From the NCBI GenBank assembly GCA_014379405.1, contig JACMLU010000016.1:1-64000 (forward strand): DNA of 64,000 nucleotides, written 5' to 3'. A program made the position numbers and the translations under genes. The notes under the pieces were generated by a model. The model did no database searches, had not been told where the DNA came from, and was given only the letters and a program-made list of their open reading frames with translations. This DNA is from Flavobacterium sp. (GTDB lineage Bacteria; Bacteroidota; Bacteroidia; Flavobacteriales; Flavobacteriaceae). Shown piece by piece: positions 45,417 through 54,484 of this stretch. The stretch's first letter is position 1; every line of letters begins with the position of its first letter.

Positions 45417-46229
45417 TCAATAATCCCCTCTTTTTTTAAATCTAGGATCATCTCTTTTGATGAATTCCGTTCTGCGTTTGGGAGCTTCAGTTTTCGGTAA
45501 ACTTGCTTCTTCAGTTTTGCTAGAAGGTTCAATCAGTTCGTTGAGTTCTTTGATTTCGGCATCGGTCAAATCCCGATACCGACCCACAGGAACATCCAGC
45601 GAAATATTGATAATTCGAATACGTTTCAAAGCTATAACTTCATAACCCAGATATTCGCACATTCTACGAATTTGGCGGTTTAAACCTTGAGTCAATATGA
45701 TTTTAAAAGTAGTGGAACTGATTTTTTCCACCTTGCATTTTCGGGTAACAGTGTCTAAAATAGGTACGCCATTGCTCATTTTTTCAATAAAACGATCGGT
45801 TATGATCTTGTTGACCGTTACGGTATACTCTTTTTCGTGATTGTTTCTGGCGCGAAGAATCTTATTGACAATATCACCGTCATTGGTCATGAAAATCAAG
45901 CCTTCACTGGCTTTATCCAATCGTCCAATAGGGAAAATACGTGTGGGATAATTGATATAATCCACAATATTATTGCGAACCTCCAAGTTGGTGGTACATT
46001 CAATACCAACGGGTTTGTTGAAAGCCAAATAAACTGGTTTCTCTCTTTTCTCGCGGATTAATTTGCCGTCAATGCGAACTTCGTCGTCTGGCGAAACTTT
46101 GGTTCCCAATTCCGGAACGACTCCGTTGATGGTTACACGACCTTCTTCGATGATTTTGTCGGCTTCCCGTCGCGAACAATAACCAGTTTCTCCGATGAAT
46201 TTATTGAGGCGTTTTAGATTTTCTTCCAT
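45417..46229 (-). CDS. RluF/RsuA-family 23S/16S rRNA pseudouridine synthase
   Basis: The 270-residue enzyme has an N-terminal S4 domain ([20 protein letters not shown]) and a catalytic domain with the Asp in [15 protein letters not shown]-terminal strands [15 protein letters not shown] follow, then a charged, basic tail ([21 protein letters not shown]) beyond the catalytic fold. I chose the ATG at 46229 because the S4 domain begins there. The longer ORF to 46298 reads into a repeat region. Closest named families are RluF and RsuA. The exact rRNA site is not deducible. Its 3' tail is duplicated at 42756-42842. Confidence 0.88.
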   Translation of the reverse strand: MEENLKRLNKFIGETGYCSRREADKIIEEGRVTINGVVPELGTKVSPDDEVRIDGKLIREKREKPVYLAFNKPVGIECTTNLEVRNNIVDYINYPTRIFPIGRLDKASEGLIFMTNDGDIVNKILRARNNHEKEYTVTVNKIITDRFIEKMSNGVPILDTVTRKCKVEKISSTTFKIILTQGLNRQIRRMCEYLGYEVIALKRIRIINISLDVPVGRYRDLTDAEIKELNELIEPSSKTEEASLPKTEAPKRRTEFIKRDDPRFKKRGDY

Positions 46230-46296
46230 ATGGCAAAAGTAAACAATTTTCTTGGTCAGTTGGTTATTGGACACTCCACAAATTGCACAGCTCCAC

Positions 46297-46413
46297 AAAG
46301 TCTCCGACTTTTAGTATGTTTCGAAAGGTCTCTGACCTTCGTTGTTTGTTTTAATTTTGTTTGCAAAGGCGGTCGGAGACCGCTATTCACATCCTCAAAG
46401 TCGGAGACTTTGC
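46297..46413. repeat. Cluster of GTCGGAGAC palindromic repeats
   Basis: AAAGTCTCCGACTTTT (46297-46312), AAGGTCTCTGACCTT (46325-46339), CGGTCGGAGACCG (46370-46382) and AAAGTCGGAGACTTT (46398-46412) share a GTCxGAGAC-type core in alternating orientation. Each is close to a palindrome and the first and last are inverted copies of each other. This is REP-like DNA between the pseudouridine synthase and the hydrolase genes. Confidence 0.7.
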
Positions 46414-46457
46414 GAAGCAAGAAGAGCTAGAATTATTTTTGGAGATTTCTAATTCAA

Positions 46458-47306
46458 TTATTCTGTTTCAAACAAAAACTCATAAACTTTTTTATACAAT
46501 TCATCATCGTGTAGTTTATGTCCTAATCCTTTGGTCTCCATAAATTGGACATTTTTCCAAGAATCAGATATTTTTTTACCTTCTTTGAATAATACAACAA
46601 TATCATCAATATCGTGTGCCAGAAAACCTTTTACGTCTATTTTAGAAGCGAATTGTTGTGCAGAAAATAAATCGAGATTGTGGTTTAACAAGGCTGTGTA
46701 TTTGTTTTCTAGTGCTTTCACTATTTTGTTGTTTAAACTTAGCAACTTAATGAAATTGTTAAATATAATGGTAAAATCACTCGGGGCTCCTAGAATTACC
46801 ATTTTTTTGATAGTAGGATTTTGGTATTTATATTGATAATACAAACTCGCTTTTCCGCCTAAAGAATGACCAATAATGTAGTTTGGTTGAAATTTTTTGG
46901 CTGCTATATCTATAAATTCGGCATATTTGGTAACGGTAAATTCTTTGCCACTTGACAATCCTTGTGCTGGCCCATCGATGGCAATGATGGTACTGCCAGA
47001 TTTTTTTAAATACGGCAGCATTTTTTTCCATCTAGAGGAATTGCTTTCCCAACCGTGAATAAGCAAAATAATGGTTTCGTTTCCTTTCCAAGTATAGGTT
47101 TGAATTATATCTTCATTATGCTGGATGGTTTCTGAATAGGCATCTTTTAGCGTTTTGGGAAGCTTGTCTTTGGTTAATTTTCCTTTTCTTGGTTCACTAA
47201 AATAACCGTGAGCCAATTGGGTAGCTTTTTCTGGAAATACAAAACTCAACAGGTTGATGTATAAACCTACCGATTTGGTTAACAAAAAATAAAACGCTTT
47301 TTTCAT
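46458..47306 (-). CDS. Alpha/beta hydrolase
   Basis: The 282-residue protein has an N-terminal hydrophobic helix and a classic hydrolase core: HGWESNSSRW (oxyanion region), nucleophile Ser in IIGHSLGGKAS, an acidic site and the catalytic His near the end (GLGHKLHDDE). The family covers esterases and lipases. It is minus-strand, 104 bp upstream-oriented from the zinc-ribbon-like gene (47410) with a terminator between them. Substrate unknown. Confidence 0.85.
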   Translation of the reverse strand: MKKAFYFLLTKSVGLYINLLSFVFPEKATQLAHGYFSEPRKGKLTKDKLPKTLKDAYSETIQHNEDIIQTYTWKGNETIILLIHGWESNSSRWKKMLPYLKKSGSTIIAIDGPAQGLSSGKEFTVTKYAEFIDIAAKKFQPNYIIGHSLGGKASLYYQYKYQNPTIKKMVILGAPSDFTIIFNNFIKLLSLNNKIVKALENKYTALLNHNLDLFSAQQFASKIDVKGFLAHDIDDIVVLFKEGKKISDSWKNVQFMETKGLGHKLHDDELYKKVYEFLFETE

Positions 47307-47378
47307 AAGATATAGGGTTCTTCGCAGTTATGCCAAAAAATAAAGTCCGCATAGCGGACTAAATATAATATAAAAAAA

Positions 47379-47400
47379 AGTCCCGATGAGTATCGGGACT
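47379..47400 (-). terminator. Terminator after the zinc-ribbon-like gene
   Basis: AGTCCCGA-TACTCA-TCGGGACT on the minus strand forms an 8-bp stem followed by T8. It is 10 bp past the stop at 47410. A further hairpin, AGTCCGC..GCGGACT (47344-47360), lies beyond it. Confidence 0.9.
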
Positions 47401-47409
47401 TAAATATTT

Positions 47410-48189
47410 TTAGAATTTAGCAAAAAGCTGTTCCATTTTTTCTTTCTCTTCTTCAGCCAATACACTGTCTACCAAGATTCTTCCAGAGTGTTCGTCTGTG
47501 ATGATTTTTTTTCTGGCAGCAATCTCCACTTGAGTTTGTGGTGGAATTGTAAAGAATGATCCTGCAGATGCTCCTCTTTCGATAGAAACTACGGCCAATC
47601 CATTGCGAACGCTAGATCTGATTCTGTTATAAGCAGCCAATAATCTTTCTTCAATTAAGGATTGATATTCTGCTGATTTCTCAGATAAATAAGCTTCTTC
47701 TTTGGCAGTTTCAGACATAATAGCGTCTAATTCTGATTTTTTATGTTTTAAGTGATTCGATTTAGTTTCTAAGCGCTCTTTTGATTGTGAAATGATTTCT
47801 TTCTTGTGTTCGATTGAAGCTTTCATTTCTTTGATTTGCTTCTCGGCCAATTGAATTTCTAATTCTTGAAACTCAACCTCTTTCGTTAATGAGTTAAATT
47901 CTCTATTGTTGCGAACCGTTTCTTGTTGTTTTGTGTATCTTTTGATAGCCTCTTTGTGCTCATCAATAGAATTTTTTCTGGTCTTGATAAGCTCTTCGAT
48001 AGTTTCAAGTTCGCTTTTCAATTTTTCTGAACGTGTGCTTAATCCTGCAACTTCATCTTCTAAATCTTCTACTTCAAGAGGAAGCTCACCTCTCACGTTT
48101 CTAATTTCGTCAATTCTAGAGTCAATCAATTGTAAATCGTAAATTGCTCTTAATTTGTCTTCAACACTCAATTCTTTTGTAGTCGCCAT
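47410..48189 (-). CDS. Coiled-coil protein of the C4-type zinc ribbon (CT398) family lacking its cysteines
   Basis: This 259-residue protein is a long coiled coil (about 30-190) with a C-terminal segment of FTIPPQTQVEIAARKKIITD then EHSGRILVD. That is where relatives have the CxxC pairs of a zinc ribbon. Here no Cys is present, so metal binding seems lost. It lies 10 bp after the Nif3-like gene, the usual neighbour of this family, so the two form an operon. Confidence 0.8.
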   Translation of the reverse strand: MATTKELSVEDKLRAIYDLQLIDSRIDEIRNVRGELPLEVEDLEDEVAGLSTRSEKLKSELETIEELIKTRKNSIDEHKEAIKRYTKQQETVRNNREFNSLTKEVEFQELEIQLAEKQIKEMKASIEHKKEIISQSKERLETKSNHLKHKKSELDAIMSETAKEEAYLSEKSAEYQSLIEERLLAAYNRIRSSVRNGLAVVSIERGASAGSFFTIPPQTQVEIAARKKIITDEHSGRILVDSVLAEEEKEKMEQLFAKF

Positions 48190-48199
48190 ATTCTATTGT

Positions 48200-49294
48200 C
48201 TATAAGTACTTAACTGGATTTGTATTTTCTTCTGATAAAACGATTGCAAAATTAAGGATTTTTTTCCGAAGAAAATCAACAATATAATTTTTTGTATAGC
48301 GTTCGCTTTCAAAATGTCCAATATCGGCTAAAATTATCTGATTTTCTGCTTCATAAAATTGGTGGTACTTCATATCGGCCGTCAAAAAAGCATCTGCTCC
48401 AGCTTGAATCGCGTTTTTTATGGCAAAACTTCCTGATCCGCCCAGAACTGCCACTTTTTTTATTGGCTTGCCTAGAAATGAACTGTGGCGAATGCCATCT
48501 GACTGCATTTTGTCTTTAACGAAATTTAGAAAATCTTTTTCCTCCATTGGAGCGTTCAATTCGCCAATCATTCCCAACCCAACGTTTTGATTTTTGTTCT
48601 GCAAATCATAAATTTCATAAGCCACTTCTTCATAAACGTGATTTTTAAATAATGCTTTCAGGATTTTATTTTCCAAATGTTTTTCGAAAGTTACTTCGAT
48701 TTTAATTTCTTCGTTTTCAATAAATTCAAAGCGTTCACCTATTTCGGGATTGCTGTGTTCGTTGCCCATATAAGTGCCAATACCTTTCGAATTAAAACTA
48801 CAATTTTCATAATTGCCAATGTTTCCTGCACCGGCGTCAAACAATGCATTTCGAAGTTTTTCGGCGTTTTCTGGAATGGTGTAAGTGATTAATTTCCGAA
48901 TAAAATTCGACTTCGGAATCAAGATTTTGGTATTGGTCAATCCCAAGGTGTCACAGAATATTTTGTTCACGCCTTCTTGATGATTGTCCAAAGCGGTGTG
49001 TACTGAATAAATGGCAATGTCATTTTTTATGGCCTTGATTATGGAACGTTCCACATAGTTTTTGCCCGTGATTTTCTTCAATCCCGAAAACAATATGGGA
49101 TGAAAACAAACTACTAAATTGCATTTTTTAGCAATTGCTTCATCAATCACGCTTTCCAAAGCATCGTGGCAAACTAAAACTCCCGTAGCTTCTGAGTTTT
49201 GATCTCCAACCAATAATCCCACATTGTCAAAATCTTCGGCGTATGCCAGGGGAGCCATTTCTTCGAGTTCGGAAATTATTTCTTTTATCTTCAT
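48200..49294 (-). CDS. Nif3-like dinuclear metal-centre protein
   Basis: The 364-residue protein belongs to the Nif3/YbgI family: LAYAEDFDNVGLLVGD near the start, metal-ligand segments VCFHPILFSGLKK and YSVHTALDNHQEGVNK, and ADIGHFESERYT near the end. A PII-like insert occupies the middle, as in long bacterial members. The family is hexameric with a two-metal site and its biochemical role is unsettled. It precedes the coiled-coil gene by 10 bp. Confidence 0.93.
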   Translation of the reverse strand: MKIKEIISELEEMAPLAYAEDFDNVGLLVGDQNSEATGVLVCHDALESVIDEAIAKKCNLVVCFHPILFSGLKKITGKNYVERSIIKAIKNDIAIYSVHTALDNHQEGVNKIFCDTLGLTNTKILIPKSNFIRKLITYTIPENAEKLRNALFDAGAGNIGNYENCSFNSKGIGTYMGNEHSNPEIGERFEFIENEEIKIEVTFEKHLENKILKALFKNHVYEEVAYEIYDLQNKNQNVGLGMIGELNAPMEEKDFLNFVKDKMQSDGIRHSSFLGKPIKKVAVLGGSGSFAIKNAIQAGADAFLTADMKYHQFYEAENQIILADIGHFESERYTKNYIVDFLRKKILNFAIVLSEENTNPVKYL

Positions 49295-49375
49295 TTTTAT
49301 TTTTTTCGGGTAAACAAAGTTAAGGAATTAATACGCCAACTTTTTTATAATGATAAAATAGTATACTTTCGTAGT

Positions 49376-50401
49376 ATGAATCTACTTCGAAAAATCCTCT
49401 TTCCGTTTGCCATTTTGTATGGTTTAGTTACGAGTATTCGAAATTTTCTTTTCGATAAAGGAATTCTAAAATCCTATTCTTTCGATGTTCCAGTTATTGC
49501 CGTCGGAAACCTCAGTGTTGGCGGAACTGGAAAAACGCCCCAAATCGAATATTTGATTCGGTTGCTTTCCCCAAAATACAAAGTTGCTACCTTGAGTCGC
49601 GGTTACAAACGACAGTCCGAAGGTTTTGTTTTGGCTGATTCCACTTCGAATGCTGAAATCCTCGGTGACGAACCTTTCCAGTTTTATACAAAATTCAACA
49701 ACATACGAGTGGCCGTCGATGCCGATAGAAAAAACGGTATTGAACAATTGCTTCTGCAAACAAATAAACCTGAAGTTATTTTGTTAGATGATGCTTTTCA
49801 ACACCGAAAAGTAAAAGCGGGTTTTTATATTTTGTTGACTTCCTATGGCGATTTGTTTTCGGATGATTTTATGTTGCCAACTGGAAATTTACGCGAAAGT
49901 AGGAGTGGAGTTAAAAGAGCCAATGTTGTTATTGTAACCAAGTGTCCAGCCTCACTATCGCTTGACGAACAAAATATAATCAAGAGCAAATTAAAATTAG
50001 AACCGAATCAAGAATTGTATTTTTCATTTATTGATTATGACGATTCCATCTATTCAGAATCTAAAACGATGAAAGTAGATGAAATCAAGAATGTTGATAA
50101 ATTACTTCTGGCAGGAATAGCAAAACCTGAACCCTTTTTCGGATATTTACAAGCCGAAAAGGAAGAATGTTTGACCTATCCGGATCATCATAATTTTACG
50201 GAAAATGACATCACCAATATTAAAACTAAATCACAAAACAAGATAATCATTACCACCGAAAAAGATTTCGTGAGATTGAAGGGCCGCATTCCAAAAGAGC
50301 AGCTTTTCTATTTGCCCATACGAAGTTCATTTCTTTCTGCAAGTGAAAATTTTGATAAAGCAATTACAAATTATGTGGGAACAAGTACAAGACACCGTTA
50401 G
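49376..50401 (+). CDS. lpxK: Tetraacyldisaccharide 4'-kinase
   Basis: This is the 341-residue lipid A kinase of the inner membrane. It has an N-terminal hydrophobic segment, the P-loop GNLSVGGTGKTP (44-55), LSRGYKRQSEGF, DDAFQHRKV and the C-terminal TTEKDFVRL typical of LpxK. It adds the 4'-phosphate to the disaccharide in lipid A synthesis. The ATG of the next gene lies 29 bp before its stop, an overlap in a different frame. Confidence 0.96.
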   Translation: MNLLRKILFPFAILYGLVTSIRNFLFDKGILKSYSFDVPVIAVGNLSVGGTGKTPQIEYLIRLLSPKYKVATLSRGYKRQSEGFVLADSTSNAEILGDEPFQFYTKFNNIRVAVDADRKNGIEQLLLQTNKPEVILLDDAFQHRKVKAGFYILLTSYGDLFSDDFMLPTGNLRESRSGVKRANVVIVTKCPASLSLDEQNIIKSKLKLEPNQELYFSFIDYDDSIYSESKTMKVDEIKNVDKLLLAGIAKPEPFFGYLQAEKEECLTYPDHHNFTENDITNIKTKSQNKIIITTEKDFVRLKGRIPKEQLFYLPIRSSFLSASENFDKAITNYVGTSTRHR

Positions 50402-51185
50402 TTACATAAAAGCAAAAACTAATTTTACACCGGAATACGGAGTGATTCTGGGTTCAGGATTGGGAGGTTTTACAGATGATATTCAAATCGAATTTACTTT
50501 ACCTTATACTGAAATTCCAAATTTTCCAGTTTCTACGGTTCAAGGTCATAAAGGTGCTTTGGTTTTTGGAACTATTGGAACTAAAAAAGTCGTTGCTATG
50601 CAAGGTCGTTTTCATTTTTATGAAGGCTATTCTATGAAGGAAGTTACTTTTCCGGTTCGCGTAATGAAATTTTTGGGTGTCGAAAAATTGATCGTTTCCA
50701 ATGCTTCTGGTGGCGTAAATCCAAATTATAATGTGGGTGATGTTGTATTGATTAAGGATCACGTCAATATGATGCCAGAACATCCTTTGCGTGGAAAAAA
50801 TGATGAGCGTTTCGGACCAAGATTCGTGAATATGAGCGAACCTTATTCGAGAAATATGATTGCAAAAGCCAAAGAAATAGCCCAAAAATTAAACATCGAA
50901 GTGAAAGATGGCGTTTATCTAGGATTGCAAGGCCCAACATTTGAAACATTAGCTGAATATAGAATGGTTAAAAACATTGGTGCTGATTGTGTTGGAATGT
51001 CAACTGTTCCTGAAGTTATCGTGGCTCGTCATTTGGAAATGGAAACTTTTGGGTTGTCAGTGATTACCGATATGGGTGACGAAGACAATATAGAAACTAT
51101 ATCGCATAATGAAGTACTTGAAGCTGCAAAAAGTGCCGAACCTAAAGTGAGAATTCTAATTAAGGAATTGATTTTGGGGTACTAA
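50373..51185 (+). CDS. punA: Purine nucleoside phosphorylase
   Basis: The 270-residue enzyme belongs to the trimeric PNP-I class: VILGSGLGGF near the start, GHKGALVFG, MQGRFHFYEGYS, GLQGPTFETLAEYR and VSNASGGVNP. It cleaves purine nucleosides with phosphate. The ATG at 50373 (MWEQVQDTVSYIK) is preferred over a GTG ten codons upstream. It overlaps lpxK by 29 bp, so it is probably translated in coupled fashion. It converges on the next kinase gene with only 5 bp between the stops. Confidence 0.95.
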   Translation: MWEQVQDTVSYIKAKTNFTPEYGVILGSGLGGFTDDIQIEFTLPYTEIPNFPVSTVQGHKGALVFGTIGTKKVVAMQGRFHFYEGYSMKEVTFPVRVMKFLGVEKLIVSNASGGVNPNYNVGDVVLIKDHVNMMPEHPLRGKNDERFGPRFVNMSEPYSRNMIAKAKEIAQKLNIEVKDGVYLGLQGPTFETLAEYRMVKNIGADCVGMSTVPEVIVARHLEMETFGLSVITDMGDEDNIETISHNEVLEAAKSAEPKVRILIKELILGY

Positions 51186-51190
51186 GATTG

Positions 51191-53365
51191 CTAAATGTAT
51201 TTTGTAATAGTTGCATAAAAATCTTCAGGGACAAATGGTTTCGTGATAACGTCATTCATTCCATAGGACAAAAGCATTTTTCTATTTTCATTTAGTGAAA
51301 TTGCCGTAAGTGCGATAATTGGGGTTTTTTTGTCAAATTCCCTGATTTTTTTTGTGGCGATGGTTCCATTTATCCCCGGTAAATGAACGTCCATTAAAAT
51401 CATGTCAAATTTATAATTTCTGGAAATTTCTATTGCATCTTCACCATTATCAATTATCTCGCAGTGCATGCCTTTGTTCTCCAACATTTTTTTGAAAATC
51501 ATTTGGTTGATTTTATTGTCTTCTACCACCAATATTTTTTTATCTACTAGGGCTGAATCGTTAATGATTTTTGGTTTTTTATCGACTTTTACTAGTTTTT
51601 CTCCTACTATAAAAGGCAATTCAAAGCTAAATGAACACCCTTTGTTTACGGCACTTTCGAGTTTTATTTCCCCACCTAAAATTCTCACTAATTTCTTTAC
51701 TATGGTTAATCCTAAACCAGTTCCTCCGTATTTTCGATTTATTCCAACAGAACCTTGTGAGAAGCTGTCAAAAACCGTTTCCTGTTTATCTTTCGGAATT
51801 CCTATTCCGCTATCTTTTACTTCAAAGTATATGGATGATTGTTTGTTATCCAGAGAAACAAGCTTTGAGGTCACGCATACTTCTCCTTCATGGGTAAATT
51901 TCAGAGCGTTGTTGATTAAATTCATTAATATTTGTGACAATTTAGTTGGGTCACCTATCAAATAATCAGGAATGTCTGGATCAATGGTAATGCTAAAATC
52001 ATTCATGTTTTCATAAGCCAATTCCTTTAAAGAGCTTTGTATATTCTGTAATAATTGTTTGAGATTAAAATTAATGTTCTCAATTTCGGCTTTTTTGGAA
52101 TCAATTTTATTGATTTCTAGGATGTCATTGATAAAGTTGGTTAGGTAATTACCAGAAAATTGCAATGATTCCAAGTAGTGCATTTGCGATTTTTTTGGCT
52201 TTTCTTCCAATAGTAAATGGGTAATTCCGTTGATAGCATTCAAAGGAGTTCGAAGTTCGTGGCTCACCGTCGAAAGGAATTCGGTTCTGGCATTAGTTGC
52301 TTTTTCAGCTTTTTCCTTGGCTAGTATCAATTCCTTGTTTTTTTCTTCCAACAATTGATTCGAGCGTGTTCTAATGATATTGTTTTTGTATAGTGACAAA
52401 CTCAATAAGGATAAAATAGAAATCAAGGCAATCGCAAGGATGCTGATCAATTTAGAAAATTTACTGGTTTTTGCTTTTTGGATATTCTCCTTGTTAATTT
52501 TTGCGAGTTCTTCCAGTCGTTCCGTTTCCTTGAATTTTTCGTAATCATCAACCCCCAATTTTTCGTTGTCCAAAAGTGATATGCTTTCCTTTAGATTGGT
52601 ATGTTGTTTCAAATAAGTATAGGCAATGTTTTTGTCCAACATTTTTTCGTAAACAGTACTCAATGCAAGTAATATATTGGCTTTTTGTTCTAGGTTTTTA
52701 TTTTTCGCATTCAAATCCAAGGACTTGTTGAAGTAATTCAATGCCAAATTATTTCTGTTGTTGGCCATTTCAATTGTTCCAATTTGGTACAATGCTTCTG
52801 CTTTAGTGTCTAAAATGCTTGGGGTGTTTGGTTTTGCAACAATTTTGCTAAAAATGGGGGCAGCTAAATTGAGTTTTCCTGTTGACTTATAAATAATTCC
52901 TTTTTGAAGATTAATTAAATCAGTGGTATTGTTGATTTTTAGGATATTATATAATGCTTGAGCCTTATTAAAATTAATTTGCGCATTTGAAAAATCTTTT
53001 TTTTGCATATAACACATTCCGAGTAAAAAAAAACCGGAAGCTTGTTCGGGAACTGGCTTTAAAATATTGGAAACAGATAAGCTTTTATTGATGGCTTTTA
53101 TGGCGTCATCATATTTTTTTACATCATAATAAAGTTTTCCTAAGTTATAGGTTTGGATTGCCTGGACTTCGGTTTTATGGTTTGCCTTTGAGAAGGCGAT
53201 GGCTTTTTGGGTATAATATAGCGCATTTCGATACTTATTTTCACTTAAATTGGATTTAGCTATATTGCTATAATAGGCAACACTGTCCATTTTCTCGGAT
53301 GTGTTGTTTTTTTGAGAAAATAAAAATTGACTAACTAAAATTAAAAGTAGGTTAAATATTCTCAT
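51191..53365 (-). CDS. TPR-sensor hybrid histidine kinase
   Basis: The 724-residue protein has an N-terminal signal or hydrophobic segment. A TPR-repeat region (about 25-300, with YNLGKLYYDVKKYDDAIKAI and YQIGTIEMANNRNNLAL) precedes a membrane helix (about 305-327). HisKA with the His in LSTVSHELRTPLNAING, a HATPase (NNALKFTHEG, DSGIGIP, GGTGLGL) and a C-terminal receiver with Asp in DMILMDVHLPGING follow. The TPR sensor is periplasmic, and the receiver has no output domain. It is the second orphan hybrid kinase in the window. Confidence 0.93.
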   Translation of the reverse strand: MRIFNLLLILVSQFLFSQKNNTSEKMDSVAYYSNIAKSNLSENKYRNALYYTQKAIAFSKANHKTEVQAIQTYNLGKLYYDVKKYDDAIKAINKSLSVSNILKPVPEQASGFFLLGMCYMQKKDFSNAQINFNKAQALYNILKINNTTDLINLQKGIIYKSTGKLNLAAPIFSKIVAKPNTPSILDTKAEALYQIGTIEMANNRNNLALNYFNKSLDLNAKNKNLEQKANILLALSTVYEKMLDKNIAYTYLKQHTNLKESISLLDNEKLGVDDYEKFKETERLEELAKINKENIQKAKTSKFSKLISILAIALISILSLLSLSLYKNNIIRTRSNQLLEEKNKELILAKEKAEKATNARTEFLSTVSHELRTPLNAINGITHLLLEEKPKKSQMHYLESLQFSGNYLTNFINDILEINKIDSKKAEIENINFNLKQLLQNIQSSLKELAYENMNDFSITIDPDIPDYLIGDPTKLSQILMNLINNALKFTHEGEVCVTSKLVSLDNKQSSIYFEVKDSGIGIPKDKQETVFDSFSQGSVGINRKYGGTGLGLTIVKKLVRILGGEIKLESAVNKGCSFSFELPFIVGEKLVKVDKKPKIINDSALVDKKILVVEDNKINQMIFKKMLENKGMHCEIIDNGEDAIEISRNYKFDMILMDVHLPGINGTIATKKIREFDKKTPIIALTAISLNENRKMLLSYGMNDVITKPFVPEDFYATITKYI

Positions 53366-53416
53366 TTAATGTTTGTGATAGGCTTGTGACAGGAAATAAA
53401 GATAATAAATTATTTG

Positions 53417-54409
53417 TTAAGTGGTTAAAATAATTAAATCAATAATTCGAGAAGAGTAACCAATCTCGTTATCATACCATCCCACCACTTTTACCATCTT
53501 ATCGATTACCGAGGTGAGTTGAGCGTCAAACAAGCAGGAATTTCTATTGCCAATGATATCTACGGAAACTATCGGGTCTTCGGTATAATCCAAAATCCCT
53601 TTTAAATTTGTTTGCGAAGCTTTTTTGAAAGCAGCGTTGATTTCATCGATAGTCACGGCGCGTTTTACATTGAAAGTAATATCCGTTAATGAACCATCAG
53701 GAACGGGAACTCGAATACCGCAACCTCCAATTTTACCTTCAAATTCAGGAAAAATTTTGGTCAATGCCTTGGCTGCACCAGTCGTAGTTGGAACGATGGA
53801 TTGACTGGCACCACGAGCGCGACGCAAATCTTTGTGCGGTTGGTCGTGCAGACTTTGGTCTGTAGTGTAAGAGTGAATAGTCGTGATGTAAGCTTGCTCA
53901 ATTCCGCAAAGTTCATTGATGACTTTCATCATTGGAGCTGCGTTGTTTGTGGTGCAACTGGCGTTCGAAATAATGGTTTCGGTTCCGTCCAAAATATGTT
54001 CGTTGACACCAAGAACCACTGTTTTTATCGAATCCACTTCCGAAGGAGCGGAGAGAATTACTTTTTTGGCTCCAGCCAAGATATGGGCGTTTATTTCGTC
54101 GAAAGTGTGGTACTTTCCAGTCGATTCAATAACTACATCTATGTTTGCAGATTTCCAATCGAGGTTAGAAATACTTTTCTCGTGAAAAAACAGGAAATGT
54201 TTTCCGTCAACTATAATTCCTTTTTCATCGTGTGAAGTTGTTGAAGGCAAAACCCCGTGAATGCTGTCGTATTTGATTAAATGCGCCATCGTTTTTTTGT
54301 CGGCGATGTCGTTAATGGCAACAACTTCAATGGTGGGATGGTTCAAAATCAAGCGAAATAAATTTCGTCCAATGCGTCCAAAACCATTTATGGCAATTCT
54401 TGTTTTCAA
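53417..54409 (-). CDS. gap: Glyceraldehyde-3-phosphate dehydrogenase
   Basis: The 330-residue glycolytic enzyme has the Rossmann motif NGFGRIGRNLFRL, INDIADK, the catalytic Cys152 in SNASCTTNNAAP and His179 in TTIHSYTTDQ. The GRGASQSIVP-like phosphate-binding segment reads RARGASQSIVPTTTGAA. It is monocistronic on the minus strand, with a 19-bp inverted repeat on the upstream side. Confidence 0.96.
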   Translation of the reverse strand: MKTRIAINGFGRIGRNLFRLILNHPTIEVVAINDIADKKTMAHLIKYDSIHGVLPSTTSHDEKGIIVDGKHFLFFHEKSISNLDWKSANIDVVIESTGKYHTFDEINAHILAGAKKVILSAPSEVDSIKTVVLGVNEHILDGTETIISNASCTTNNAAPMMKVINELCGIEQAYITTIHSYTTDQSLHDQPHKDLRRARGASQSIVPTTTGAAKALTKIFPEFEGKIGGCGIRVPVPDGSLTDITFNVKRAVTIDEINAAFKKASQTNLKGILDYTEDPIVSVDIIGNRNSCLFDAQLTSVIDKMVKVVGWYDNEIGYSSRIIDLIILTT

Positions 54410-54425
54410 AGTTTTTGGTTTAATA

Positions 54426-54479
54426 GGTTAATTGTTTAACTGGTTAATTGTTTAACCATATAAACAATTAACCAGTTAA
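54426..54479. repeat. Direct and inverted repeats between gap and lipA
   Basis: TTAACTGGTTAATTGTTTA (54436-54454) and its perfect complement TAAACAATTAACCAGTTAA (54461-54479) form a 19-bp stem around a 6-base loop. GGTTAATTGTTTAAC occurs twice as a direct repeat (54426-54440, 54442-54456). It lies between the minus-strand lipA stop and gap start and can serve as an AT-rich terminator of lipA. Confidence 0.75.
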
Positions 54480-54484
54480 CCTCT

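Noticed and set aside
46297..46413. Possible CRISPR-like repeat array
   Set aside because: The repeats are short palindromes in alternating orientation with irregular spacing. There is no repeat-spacer periodicity and no cas gene.
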